This document shows positions 1 through 6,456 of a stretch of 9,678 bases of DNA, in pieces. Location of the stretch: NCBI GenBank assembly GCA_007116605.1, contig SKID01000058.1:1-9678 (forward strand), given 5' to 3'. This DNA comes from Tissierellia bacterium. Lineage in GTDB: Bacteria > Bacillota > Clostridia > Tissierellales > Dethiosulfatibacteraceae. How positions within the stretch are numbered: the first letter of the stretch is position 1; each line of letters starts with the position of its first letter. Below the pieces are notes generated by a model. It was given only the letters and a program-made list of their open reading frames with translations. It was not told where the DNA came from and did no database searches. Made by a program: the position numbers and the translations under genes.

Positions 1-1172
1 GGAGCATAGGTGTTTGGATTTTCATCGTAATAAGAGATAATTTGTCCTAGGTTTTGGAAAGGGCTATCCATGGTGGATAAATAGGTCTCAATAGAGGCAC
101 TAAAGTCCCACCTCATAATGGGTTCTAAATCAATATCTAAATCAGTTTCTTCTAGCCAGAGGGTGGATGTTTGCATTTTCATGCTTTTCAAAGTAGATTC
201 GATAGCCACAATTCCTTGTGAGTCATGAGACCGACTAGACAATTTTGAGCTTTTGCTATTGACTAGCCCAATACGATAACTTTGCTTGTTTGATAATTTA
301 TTGAATGAATCCGTTACATCAGCGATGATTTCATAAACAAGTTGCAAATCACTGATAGATTTCGTAATGGGTCCAGGATTATCCAGTAAAGGTGTAATTG
401 GAATGATTCCATCTAAAGGCACGACTCCTCTTGGTGGATATAAACCGCAAACTGAATTTTGGCTACTGGGATAACAAATCGAGCCATTGGTTTCTGTTCC
501 AATGGCAAAAGCACTAAAATTGCTTGAAATACTTGCAGCAGATCCAGAGCTTGAACCACCCACTTCATAAGAGCCATAGGGATTTCGCGTTTGTCCACCA
601 GCACTGCTATAACCACAAACACCCTTTGTGGACATGTAAAAAGCCCATTCACTCATATTTGCTTTACCGAGTAATATTGCACCAGCGTTTTTAAGTTTCA
701 TGTAAATAGCACTAGGCTTAGGTGGATAATTAGAGTTAAGTCCAACAAAACCACCTGTATTGGGTAGAGAATCGTCACTGGCAATATTATCTTTTAGTAC
801 ATAAGGCATGCCATAAAGCATAGAGGTTTCTGGAGGTCTACTCTGGTCACATTTTTTAGCTTGTAAAAGCACCTCAGGATTAATACTGATTAAAGTGTTG
901 TAATAGGAAGTGCTACAACTTTTAATTCTATTAAGGTAATAAAGTGTCAGATCAGTATAACTGAGCTGTTTTTTTGTAATGGCTAATTGAATATCTTTTA
1001 TGGTCTTTTCATAGATCAGTTCATGAAGACCTTGTATATGTTGTGGTGTGAGTTTAGCCAAATCCTCTTGAAAAGGAGAAAAATCTAGTATTGATGTATG
1101 GTGGGGAAGAGGCTTCGGTGGATATTGTATCTTTACTTGTCTTTCCACAAACTGATCGAATAAGGTCTCCAT
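1..1172 (-). CDS. Amidase-signature family hydrolase, 3' end cut by window edge
   Basis: The reading frame stays open from an ATG at 1172 to the window edge, giving 390 residues without the C-terminus. The Ser-cisSer-Lys triad of the amidase-signature family is visible: Lys127 in YVLKDNIA, the cis-Ser region GGSSSG at 205-210 (Ser207), and the nucleophile Ser231 in GTETNGSI. The 24-residue gap from Ser207 to Ser231 is the spacing usual in the family. The downstream segment GIIPITPLLDNPGP (255-268) also fits. These enzymes hydrolyse amide bonds, but the natural substrate cannot be predicted. No GatB or GatC partner is seen, the N-terminus is about 60 residues longer than in GatA, and an Arg usually found after the nucleophile is absent. 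A GatA role is therefore unlikely. There is no signal peptide, so it is probably cytoplasmic. The start overlaps the adenosyltransferase stop as TAATG, with AAGGA 9 nt upstream, suggesting translational coupling. Confidence 0.9.
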   Translation of the reverse strand, partial: METLFDQFVERQVKIQYPPKPLPHHTSILDFSPFQEDLAKLTPQHIQGLHELIYEKTIKDIQLAITKKQLSYTDLTLYYLNRIKSCSTSYYNTLISINPEVLLQAKKCDQSRPPETSMLYGMPYVLKDNIASDDSLPNTGGFVGLNSNYPPKPSAIYMKLKNAGAILLGKANMSEWAFYMSTKGVCGYSSAGGQTRNPYGSYEVGGSSSGSAASISSNFSAFAIGTETNGSICYPSSQNSVCGLYPPRGVVPLDGIIPITPLLDNPGPITKSISDLQLVYEIIADVTDSFNKLSNKQSYRIGLVNSKSSKLSSRSHDSQGIVAIESTLKSMKMQTSTLWLEETDLDIDLEPIMRWDFSASIETYLSTMDSPFQNLGQIISYYDENPNTYA

Positions 1173-1726
1173 TAGGATGGATCCTTAAGCACCATAATGG
1201 CTTCTTCTGCTTCTTCTAAATGATTCAAGTATCTAGCAAGAGCGAAGAAATAGTCAGATAAACGGTTGATGTATTTATAGTCGTGAGGAACATGTTCAGT
1301 TAATAGTCGAGCAAAAATGCGCTCAGCTCTTCTAGTAACCGTTCGTATAACATGGGTGTAAGTAGCTGATTTAGTTCCACTATAGTAAATAAAATTTTTG
1401 AGAAGACCTGTTTTATCTTGCATAAAATCGATGTGCTTTTCTAATTCGCTAATCTCAGATTCCTTAATATACGACTTTGTAAAACTTGAAGACACATCCG
1501 TTCCCATTCGAAACAAAGCGTATTGAATATTACGTAATTGCTCAACAACCTGCTTGATTTCTTTCCCCACCATATTTTCGCAACAAATATTCGTTAAAAC
1601 ACCTATATGCGCATTGATTTCATCAATGGTGCCCTGTAACTCTAATAATTGGCTGGCTTTTGAAACTTTTTCTCCCGTAACTGTAGATGTCATGCCAGCA
1701 TCACCTTTTTTTGTATAGATAGTCAA
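1172..1726 (-). CDS. pduO: PduO-type cob(I)alamin/corrinoid adenosyltransferase
   Basis: The 184-residue protein has the usual PduO-type length. It would transfer the adenosyl group of ATP to reduced corrinoid to make coenzyme B12 in the cytoplasm. The N-terminal ATP loop is YTKKGDAGMTS (4-14). The active-site Asp35 is in TIDEIN, Phe112 lies before the substrate helix, and RTVTRRAER (128-136) supplies Arg128 and Arg132. As I recall, these positions coincide with the numbering of the well-studied Lactobacillus PduO, including its Asp35-Arg128 salt bridge. The usual PGG before the helix is altered to YSGT. The start is TTG at 1726, chosen because AGGAGG sits 7 nt upstream and no ATG lies nearby in frame. 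The stop overlaps the amidase start. A promoter-like extended -10 just upstream suggests that this gene and the amidase can be transcribed separately from the transporter operon. Confidence 0.92.
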   Translation of the reverse strand: MTIYTKKGDAGMTSTVTGEKVSKASQLLELQGTIDEINAHIGVLTNICCENMVGKEIKQVVEQLRNIQYALFRMGTDVSSSFTKSYIKESEISELEKHIDFMQDKTGLLKNFIYYSGTKSATYTHVIRTVTRRAERIFARLLTEHVPHDYKYINRLSDYFFALARYLNHLEEAEEAIMVLKDPS

Positions 1727-1747
1727 TGGAATACCTCCTAAAATATG

Positions 1748-1765
1748 ATGCTATTATTATAGCAT
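1748..1765. repeat. Short inverted repeat over the -10 region
   Basis: Seven bases, ATGCTAT, are followed by a 4-base spacer and the exact complement ATAGCAT. The repeat covers the kinase stop codon and the TATAAT box ahead of the adenosyltransferase. It lacks a following T-run, so it is not a convincing terminator. It may be an operator, an mRNA hairpin at the transcript end, or chance in AT-rich DNA. Confidence 0.45.
1756..1764 (-). promoter_or_regulatory. Possible extended -10 promoter for adenosyltransferase and amidase
   Basis: Read on the minus strand this is TGCTATAAT, a perfect extended -10 (TGnTATAAT). It ends about 30 nt before the TTG start and lies over the last codons of the kinase gene. 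The hexamer at 17-bp spacing (AAGAAA) is a poor -35. A better match, TTGTCA, is 26 bp away and too far to pair with it. An extended -10 can work without a good -35, so the call is plausible but rests on sequence match only. Confidence 0.5.
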
Positions 1766-2401
1766 ATTCACAGAAATTTTTCTTCTTTGACAAATGCAAT
1801 TTATTTCATGGTGGAGTAACTTTTCAAAGTTTAATTTACTTAGTGATGTTACCTTTAATAGCTTAGGCATTAGCGACATAAAGACTTGTTGCTTAAATAA
1901 GCTATTGATGGGATTATAATAAAGAAACATACCAATCAATTTAGCAACATCTTCTTGAAAGCTTCCACATTCAATAGACTCAAAGTCAATACCATAGACC
2001 GTGTCTCTAATAGAAATAAAATTTCTTAAATTTAAGTCATGAAAGCATAATTGATTTTCTTTAACATAGGGGATGTGATGAAAAACCATTAGCCAATCTA
2101 AGACTTGATCTAATAAATCAACAGCTTTATCGACTTCATGACAGCGTTCACAATTTTCAAGTAAGTCAAGCATATTTTGAGAACGTATATATTCCAATAC
2201 CAAAAAACCATGGTAATCATTATATGATATAACTTCAGGAATGAGGAGTGGTGTTGTCTTAAACTCATAATAAAGTGTTTTTTCTTTCATATAATGGCTA
2301 GCATTAGAAAATAATTTAAGTATAGCTTGCGAATCTTTATGTTGAACAAGATACACATAATTTTTTTTAGACTGGAAGGACTTAATAATTTTCATAATCA
2401 T
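1757..2401 (-). CDS. Small APH/protein-kinase-like phosphotransferase, substrate unknown
   Basis: This 214-residue protein has the kinase-like phosphotransferase (APH/choline kinase) motifs in order. They are a candidate ATP-binding Lys29 in AILKLF, a hinge LVLEYI (67-72), a catalytic loop HDLNLRN (121-127) with Asp122 and Asn127, and the metal-binding IDFE (138-141) with Asp139. It would phosphorylate a small molecule or a protein in the cytoplasm. Compared with typical APH proteins it is short, with a minimal N-lobe and a small C-terminal helical part. I chose ATG 2401, 32 nt after the ecfT stop. The frame is open upstream to 2494, but that would overlap ecfT by about 60 nt without a good start. 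AAGGA lies 24 nt before the ATG, and a small GGGA/TCCC hairpin sits between them. Being last in the transporter run suggests trapping of an imported molecule, as thiamine kinase (same fold) does. That role is inference. Confidence 0.75.
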   Translation of the reverse strand: MIMKIIKSFQSKKNYVYLVQHKDSQAILKLFSNASHYMKEKTLYYEFKTTPLLIPEVISYNDYHGFLVLEYIRSQNMLDLLENCERCHEVDKAVDLLDQVLDWLMVFHHIPYVKENQLCFHDLNLRNFISIRDTVYGIDFESIECGSFQEDVAKLIGMFLYYNPINSLFKQQVFMSLMPKLLKVTSLSKLNFEKLLHHEINCICQRRKISVNML

Positions 2402-2433
2402 TTGAGGGAGGCTTCCCTTATTCCTTTCGGATA

Positions 2434-3168
2434 TTAATAAATTAAGTAAAGATAAAGCGACCAAATAGTGAGCGTTAATGTAAGAGCAATCCATAAATAA
2501 TCTAAAGAGTTCATTTTTAAAGTTAATATGGATGTTCTCTGATCATAAGCACGAAACCCACGACATTCAACAGATAAAGATAATTTTTTAGCTTTCATCA
2601 AAGCGCCAGCAAACACAGGAGTGAAAATATAAGAGATAATTTCAAGTTTAGCTTTTAAACTTAATTTTTTAAAATCAATACCTCTTAGCTCAATGGCTAC
2701 AAAAGTATCCTGAATTTCTTCTACTAATAAAGGTAAAAACTTGATACCAATAGAAGCCATAAAAGCAAAATCATAAGGAACACCTAGTTGTACAAGTCCT
2801 TGTACCATATGTCTCATTTTAGCTGTCGCAACAATAATACCACAAACTAAAATAATTAACACACGCATTAAATAACCAAATCCTCTTTGAAATCCTAAAG
2901 TTGTGAGTAGTGTCACAGATCCGATTTCAACCAAAGGCTCTCCACCTGTTGTAAACAGGCTTTGTAAAATAATCATTGCTATGAATAGATAAAGGACTTT
3001 CTTAAAACGTTTGATCAAGGAAAAAAAATCTCCCTTGAATGCCATTGAAATCAACAAACCCACCAAGAAAACAAATGTCAGTAATATAGGATGGGTTATA
3101 ATAAGACCAAGACTGGATAGGCAGAGTACAATTAATAATTTGGTGCGAGGATCTAAGGCTTTAGTCAT
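2434..3168 (-). CDS. ecfT: EcfT transmembrane component of an ECF transporter
   Basis: The 244-residue membrane protein couples ATP hydrolysis in the two EcfA subunits to movement of the S component. It starts LDPRTKLL (5-12), a conserved EcfT N-terminus. Hydrophobic segments lie at about 11-43, 58-71, 101-116, 134-150, 175-192 and 224-243. The two coupling-helix motifs that dock into the ATPases are ELRG (160-163) and ECRG (201-204). Both keep Arg-Gly of the family Ala-Arg-Gly signature but have Leu or Cys in place of Ala. The ATG overlaps the last codons of the upstream ATPase gene by 8 nt (ATGACTAA), so translation is probably coupled. Its position directly after the two ATPase genes and close to an S-component gene marks a dedicated (group I type) ECF module rather than a shared one. 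Confidence 0.93.
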   Translation of the reverse strand: MTKALDPRTKLLIVLCLSSLGLIITHPILLTFVFLVGLLISMAFKGDFFSLIKRFKKVLYLFIAMIILQSLFTTGGEPLVEIGSVTLLTTLGFQRGFGYLMRVLIILVCGIIVATAKMRHMVQGLVQLGVPYDFAFMASIGIKFLPLLVEEIQDTFVAIELRGIDFKKLSLKAKLEIISYIFTPVFAGALMKAKKLSLSVECRGFRAYDQRTSILTLKMNSLDYLWIALTLTLTIWSLYLYLIY

Positions 3169-3817
3169 GAAGGATTTGTCCTCCTTCCATTTTTAAAGTC
3201 TGATAAGCATGACGCCTAATAAATGATTTGTCATGACTAATCAATAACATTCCAACTTTGTCCTTTAATGAGTCTAATAGATGGCCTAGTTGTTCTTTTC
3301 GTTTACTATCTAAGCCAGTAGTGGGTTCATCTAAAATGAGATATTGGGGGTGATTCATTAATAAAGCAGCAATGGCTAAACGTTGTTTTTCCCCTTGACT
3401 TAAAAAATAAGTGGATGCATTTTTCAAATGATTGAGTTCAAAACGCCTAAGCATATCATCAACAGACTTTTCAATTTCATCAGCAGGGAATCCTTTGTAT
3501 TTTAAAGCAAAGGAAAGCTCCTCTGCCACTGTTGAGGCGAAAATTTGTTTCTCAGGGTTTTGAAATAAATATCCAATGACAGTGCCAATACTAGAGAGAG
3601 ATTTTTCCTTAATGGACTCATTTTGTAAATAAATGCTTCCTTTTTGAAAGGGTAAAATCCCTGCAAGTGCTTTACCTAAAGTTGTTTTGCCACTGCCGTT
3701 AGGACCCACTAAAGCCACACATTGGCTTTGTTCTAACTTTAAATTAATGTCTGTCAGAATGACTTTTCCTTTGATGGAACAACTCATCTGATTCACTTGA
3801 ATAAAGGGCATCATCAT
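3161..3817 (-). CDS. ecfA2: ECF transporter ATPase (EcfA2-like)
   Basis: This 218-residue ABC ATPase has all its catalytic motifs: Walker A GPNGSGKTT (38-46), Q-loop Gln86 in LFQNPEKQIF, signature LSQGEKQR (139-146), Walker B YLILDEP (159-165) with Glu164, and the switch His195 in LLISHD. It should form a heterodimer with the neighbouring ATPase to power the ECF transporter. The frame opens with three consecutive ATGs (3817, 3814, 3811). AGGAGG lies inside the last codons of the upstream gene, 4 nt from the first ATG and 7 nt from the second, so initiation at 3814 is equally possible. The first ATG overlaps the upstream stop as TAATG. The protein is shorter than typical EcfA proteins (about 280 aa) and lacks their long C-terminal domain. 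Confidence 0.93.
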   Translation of the reverse strand: MMMPFIQVNQMSCSIKGKVILTDINLKLEQSQCVALVGPNGSGKTTLGKALAGILPFQKGSIYLQNESIKEKSLSSIGTVIGYLFQNPEKQIFASTVAEELSFALKYKGFPADEIEKSVDDMLRRFELNHLKNASTYFLSQGEKQRLAIAALLMNHPQYLILDEPTTGLDSKRKEQLGHLLDSLKDKVGMLLISHDKSFIRRHAYQTLKMEGGQILHD

Positions 3818-4509
3818 TAGACCTCCTCACGTTTTTTGAGATGGCCATTCTCTAACCAGTAAATCGTATCGGCAATACTTAAATTTTCCAATTCATGTTC
3901 AACCATTAGGATGGCCTTCCCTTCTTTTTTTAATGTTAGGAGGGCTTGTTTCACATATTCACGACCTTGATCATCTATTTGTGACATAGATTCATCAAGG
4001 ATCATGAAGGGTACATTGAGTGTCAAGACAGAAGCTAAAGCAATAATCTGCTTCTGACCCCCAGATAAATGATTAGGGTTAGCATAACGCAAATGTTCGA
4101 TATTCAATGAACGGGTGACCTGATCTATAGTACTTAATATTTCTGTTGGAGGGCGACACAAATTTTCAGGTCCAAATGCCAGTTCATCTTCTGCCCAAGG
4201 AAAAATAATTTGGCAGTCGGGATCTTGAAAAATAGTTCCTACATTTCTAGCAAGAAAATCTACATCCTGATTGTTGATAGATTGCCCATGGATGCTAACT
4301 TGACCAGATAAATGTCCTGGAATTCGGTTGGGGATAATGCCATTTAATATCTGTATTAAAGTAGATTTGCCAGAACCACTAAGGCCCATAATCCCAACGA
4401 TTTGACCCTCGTGAATATTAAGGCTGACATTATTTAAAATATAAGGAAATTTTTTTTTGTATTGAAAAGTTAACTGAGAGGCTTCTACAACTAGTTTAGG
4501 TGAAATCAT
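3817..4509 (-). CDS. ecfA1: ECF transporter ATPase (EcfA1-like)
   Basis: The 230-residue ABC ATPase carries Walker A GLSGSGKST (42-50), Q-loop Gln95 in IFQDPDCQIIF, an ECF-typical EDELAFGPEN (107-116), signature LSGGQKQ (148-154), Walker B FMILDES (168-174) with Glu173, and switch His205 in VEHE. It pairs with the following ATPase in the ECF energising module. The usual Pro after the Walker B Glu is Ser (DES instead of DEP), and the D-loop region is SQIDDQ. I chose ATG 4509, one base after the upstream stop (TAACATG). There is no good Shine-Dalgarno site in front of it, so expression probably depends on reinitiation after the upstream gene. The frame extends to a TTG at 4536, but that start overlaps the upstream gene and has no better signal. 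Confidence 0.92.
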   Translation of the reverse strand: MISPKLVVEASQLTFQYKKKFPYILNNVSLNIHEGQIVGIMGLSGSGKSTLIQILNGIIPNRIPGHLSGQVSIHGQSINNQDVDFLARNVGTIFQDPDCQIIFPWAEDELAFGPENLCRPPTEILSTIDQVTRSLNIEHLRYANPNHLSGGQKQIIALASVLTLNVPFMILDESMSQIDDQGREYVKQALLTLKKEGKAILMVEHELENLSIADTIYWLENGHLKKREEV

Positions 4510-4510
4510 G

Positions 4511-5032
4511 TTAATTAATGTCCGCTGAAACGGCAAATTTGACCCAAAACTGGCTAAAAGGATCTTTTCGAATAATCAATTGATAAGGACCAACACCGCC
4601 TTCTTCTCGAGTGCCCAAAAGTTCACCATCAATAATATAGGCAAGGTAAACATTGTCATCGTCTAAGACTTTTTCAATATCTACAGCAGAAGCATAACCA
4701 TCAGCGGCAGTTACGACAATTGCTGAATGGTTTTCAAGAGAAACGCCAGCGTGTTCAAAGATATTCCTCAGCAGAACACCAGTATAAGTATTGTCTTGAG
4801 GATCTCTTCCACTAGATCTGATGGTCGCTTCAAATTCTATTTCTCCAATGGCTTGGATTTCACTCATATTGAATTGAGCGACTTCTTGCCCATTTTCTTT
4901 GATGATAAAAATAGCATTGTTATTCAGTTCTCTTTGTGCTTCAATATTACCTCGATTTAAGATAATGGCAGCAGTTGCTGTTAAAAAAAGCACAGCAATG
5001 GTGATGATAAGAATTTTATTTTTTGAATTCAT
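4511..5032 (-). CDS. Membrane-anchored protein with one molybdopterin-oxidoreductase-like domain
   Basis: The 173-residue protein starts with a hydrophobic anchor (about residues 6-25) without a lipobox Cys, so it should be tethered outside the membrane. The rest resembles the oxidoreductase molybdopterin-binding (sulfite-oxidase-type) fold. A YTGVLLRNIFEHAGV-like segment is followed by VVTAADGYASAV, and the end GVGPYQLIIRKDP...WVKF is the typical closing strand pattern. There is no cysteine in the whole protein, so the Cys that ligates Mo in sulfite oxidase is missing and catalysis of that type is unlikely. A binding role for a pterin or cofactor is my inference. The gene sits between the S component and the ATPases of an ECF transporter. 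ATG 5032 is chosen because the anchor follows it directly. The AAGGAGGT site is separated from it by a perfect 10-bp hairpin (5039-5071) that would bring the two within 6 nt. Confidence 0.8.
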   Translation of the reverse strand: MNSKNKILIITIAVLFLTATAAIILNRGNIEAQRELNNNAIFIIKENGQEVAQFNMSEIQAIGEIEFEATIRSSGRDPQDNTYTGVLLRNIFEHAGVSLENHSAIVVTAADGYASAVDIEKVLDDDNVYLAYIIDGELLGTREEGGVGPYQLIIRKDPFSQFWVKFAVSADIN

Positions 5033-5077
5033 AAGTTTTAGCAAGAATTTTCATTGAGTGGATTCTTGCTACCTCCT
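5033..5077 (-). promoter_or_regulatory. Shine-Dalgarno site separated from its ATG by a hairpin
   Basis: On the minus strand GGAGGT (5077-5072) is followed at once by TAGCAAGAAT (5071-5062), a 13-nt loop, the exact complement ATTCTTGCTA (5048-5039), then AAACTT and the ATG at 5032. The linear gap from GGAGGT to the ATG is 39 nt, far too long. With the 10-bp stem folded it becomes 6 nt, which is ideal. The pairing is seen directly, and its use in initiation is inferred. Confidence 0.65.
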
Positions 5078-5102
5078 TTCTAAATGATGCATTTGTATGT
5101 CT

Positions 5103-5141
5103 AATCAGCGACTATCGTGAGCTAAAATGAATAGTCCGATT
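5103..5141 (-). other. Intergenic hairpin after the ECF S gene
   Basis: A 6-bp stem, GACTAT (5136-5131 read as minus) with ATAGTC (5115-5110), encloses a 15-nt loop. After a bulge it continues with four outer pairs, AATC with GATT (5138-5141 and 5103-5106). It begins in the S-component stop codon and lies in the only sizeable gap (107 nt) inside the transporter run. There is no T-run, so it is more likely an mRNA stability or processing element than a terminator, or it has no function. Confidence 0.35.
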
Positions 5142-5697
5142 AAGCTTCGTTATTAAATAAAATACTGACTCGCTTATAAATTAAATAGGCTACTAAACCC
5201 CCTAAACCCCCTGATAATGCCCCTGTGGATAAGCTAATAATCAATGGTAGCCAAGGGAGTCTGAAAAAAACTAAATTAGATAAATAAGTCCCCCCAATAT
5301 TGGCAATAGCACCAGCAATAAAGAAGTCAAACGGGTCTTTTAACTGTTTTCTTGTGACGGCGAAGGCAACATCAACAGCTAATCCTGGTAAGCCATAAGT
5401 TAGGACACTGACAACGCCATGAGTACCAAAACTTCCTGTAATCATGACAATAACCCCTTGAAGAAGACCAATAGCAGTTGCAGTCCCTCTTTTTTGAACC
5501 AGTGAAGCACCAAGAACAATCCACATCATATAAAAACCGCCAGCCACAGATCCTCCGGGAATAAATAAAGGACCGGTAATCATTTGAGCTAATGGAAGAA
5601 TGATCGGTTTAGACGCTAATCCAAGAGCAGCTGTAAGAGATATGACCATTAACTCAAAGACAGTAAAACGATCAAGGAATTTTTTGCGTTTTTTCAT
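5140..5697 (-). CDS. ECF transporter substrate-binding membrane protein (S component)
   Basis: The 185-residue, highly hydrophobic protein has about five to six membrane segments and a basic N-terminus (MKKRKKFLDRF). Gly-rich stretches include ALGLASKPIILP (24-35) and GPLFIPGGSVAGG (42-54). Size, topology and its place next to EcfA-EcfA-EcfT genes identify it as the S component that captures the substrate. The middle region (GG..YMMW...G through GLPGLAVDVAF) recalls the YkoE-type family linked to thiamine precursors, but this is by eye and may only reflect shared S-component architecture. The control element upstream and the neighbouring MobB and molybdopterin-fold proteins instead suggest a Mo/W-cofactor-related ligand. 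The ATG at 5697 follows AGGAG by 6 nt, and that site overlaps the mobB stop (TAGGAG). The substrate is not determinable from sequence. Confidence 0.85.
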   Translation of the reverse strand: MKKRKKFLDRFTVFELMVISLTAALGLASKPIILPLAQMITGPLFIPGGSVAGGFYMMWIVLGASLVQKRGTATAIGLLQGVIVMITGSFGTHGVVSVLTYGLPGLAVDVAFAVTRKQLKDPFDFFIAGAIANIGGTYLSNLVFFRLPWLPLIISLSTGALSGGLGGLVAYLIYKRVSILFNNEA

Positions 5698-5706
5698 AGC
5701 CTACTC

Positions 5707-6456
5707 CTATGGTACCAGTTTAATTTCAATAGGTTTGCCTGGCTCATAGCCTTCTAAGGTAGAGACCACACCTAGGCAAGCATTTTTCAGAATGGTTTCT
5801 ACAAAAGGCACCATCCCGATTTCTTGTCCATTAATCCATAATTTAATACTATTGGTTTTTTGAATACAATCTTGCCTTGTGGCAAGTCCCTGTAATATTT
5901 GTTCAGTTAATCCTCGGCAACCAAATCCACAGGCATAACAACATTTTTCATCCACATCAGGAAGTAAATCAAATACTTTTTCAATGACAAGATCTGTGAG
6001 TTTTTCAGGATCCTCTAATACATTAATGACTGGGACTCCCCGATAAGATTCGCCTAAAGTTTCTGCAATACGGCCTGAAATGGCAAATATACCAGGTTCC
6101 CAACGCTCTTCTATTTCGGCCATTGATTTAGCAGATAAAATCTTTGGAAGGTTATAGTCTGTGACACCTTCGCAGACCACATAATCCTGAGAGTAATGCT
6201 TCAATATTTCAGGCAAAGTTAATTTGCTGCCGTACAAGATGTCGGTCTCTTGGTAGCCTCTTGCTGTTACAGGGTCAGCACCTTGTTGCCGATGTCGGTG
6301 TGTATTAGACCCAGGGCTATCTATAAAGAATTTTTCATAATGAATTTCTTTAATGCTACCTACACTATAATTTCTTTTCTTAAGTTGTGAAATAATGTTT
6401 TCGACGATAGTCGTTTTACCGGACTGAGTATAGCCATATACACTAAGTACTTTCAT
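5707..6456 (-). CDS. mobB: MobB-like molybdopterin-guanine dinucleotide biosynthesis GTPase with Cys-rich C-terminus
   Basis: This 249-residue cytoplasmic protein begins MKVLSVYGYTQSGKTT, the MobB P-loop (8-16). It then has SIKEIHY...IDSPGSNTHRHRQQGAD, matching the MobB Lys-His, DxPG and RHR-GAD pattern (34-61). MobB is an accessory protein of MobA, which adds GMP to molybdopterin. After about residue 165 it has an extension with Cys172, 173, 176, 180, 187-distal Cys197 and the motif CCYACGFGC, which looks like a metal or Fe-S site. A closing segment INGQEIGMVPFVE...EIKL (208-246) follows. Classical MobB proteins are about 170-180 residues, so the extension roughly adds a second domain. The ATG at 6456 overlaps the upstream stop (ATGA), with AGGAGG 9 nt upstream. 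Its presence inside an ECF operon ties the system to molybdenum or tungsten cofactor chemistry. Confidence 0.88.
   Translation of the reverse strand: MKVLSVYGYTQSGKTTIVENIISQLKKRNYSVGSIKEIHYEKFFIDSPGSNTHRHRQQGADPVTARGYQETDILYGSKLTLPEILKHYSQDYVVCEGVTDYNLPKILSAKSMAEIEERWEPGIFAISGRIAETLGESYRGVPVINVLEDPEKLTDLVIEKVFDLLPDVDEKCCYACGFGCRGLTEQILQGLATRQDCIQKTNSIKLWINGQEIGMVPFVETILKNACLGVVSTLEGYEPGKPIEIKLVP

Noticed and set aside
413..652. Minus-strand open frame inside the amidase gene
   Set aside because: It overlaps the well-supported amidase frame, which carries the catalytic motifs.
1748..1765. Terminator after the kinase gene
   Set aside because: The stem is short and AT-only at its loop end, and no T-run follows on the minus strand.
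3011..3196. Plus-strand open frame opposite ecfT
   Set aside because: It is antisense to conserved ecfT and ATPase sequence and has no signal of its own. The plus-strand frames at 4727-4960 and 8342-8677 are rejected for the same reason.
1757..5697. Thiamine salvage operon (YkoE-like S component plus thiamine-kinase-like gene)
   Set aside because: It is kept only as an alternative. No TPP riboswitch consensus is visible in the leader, whereas Moco-type blocks, MobB and molybdopterin-fold proteins are present.
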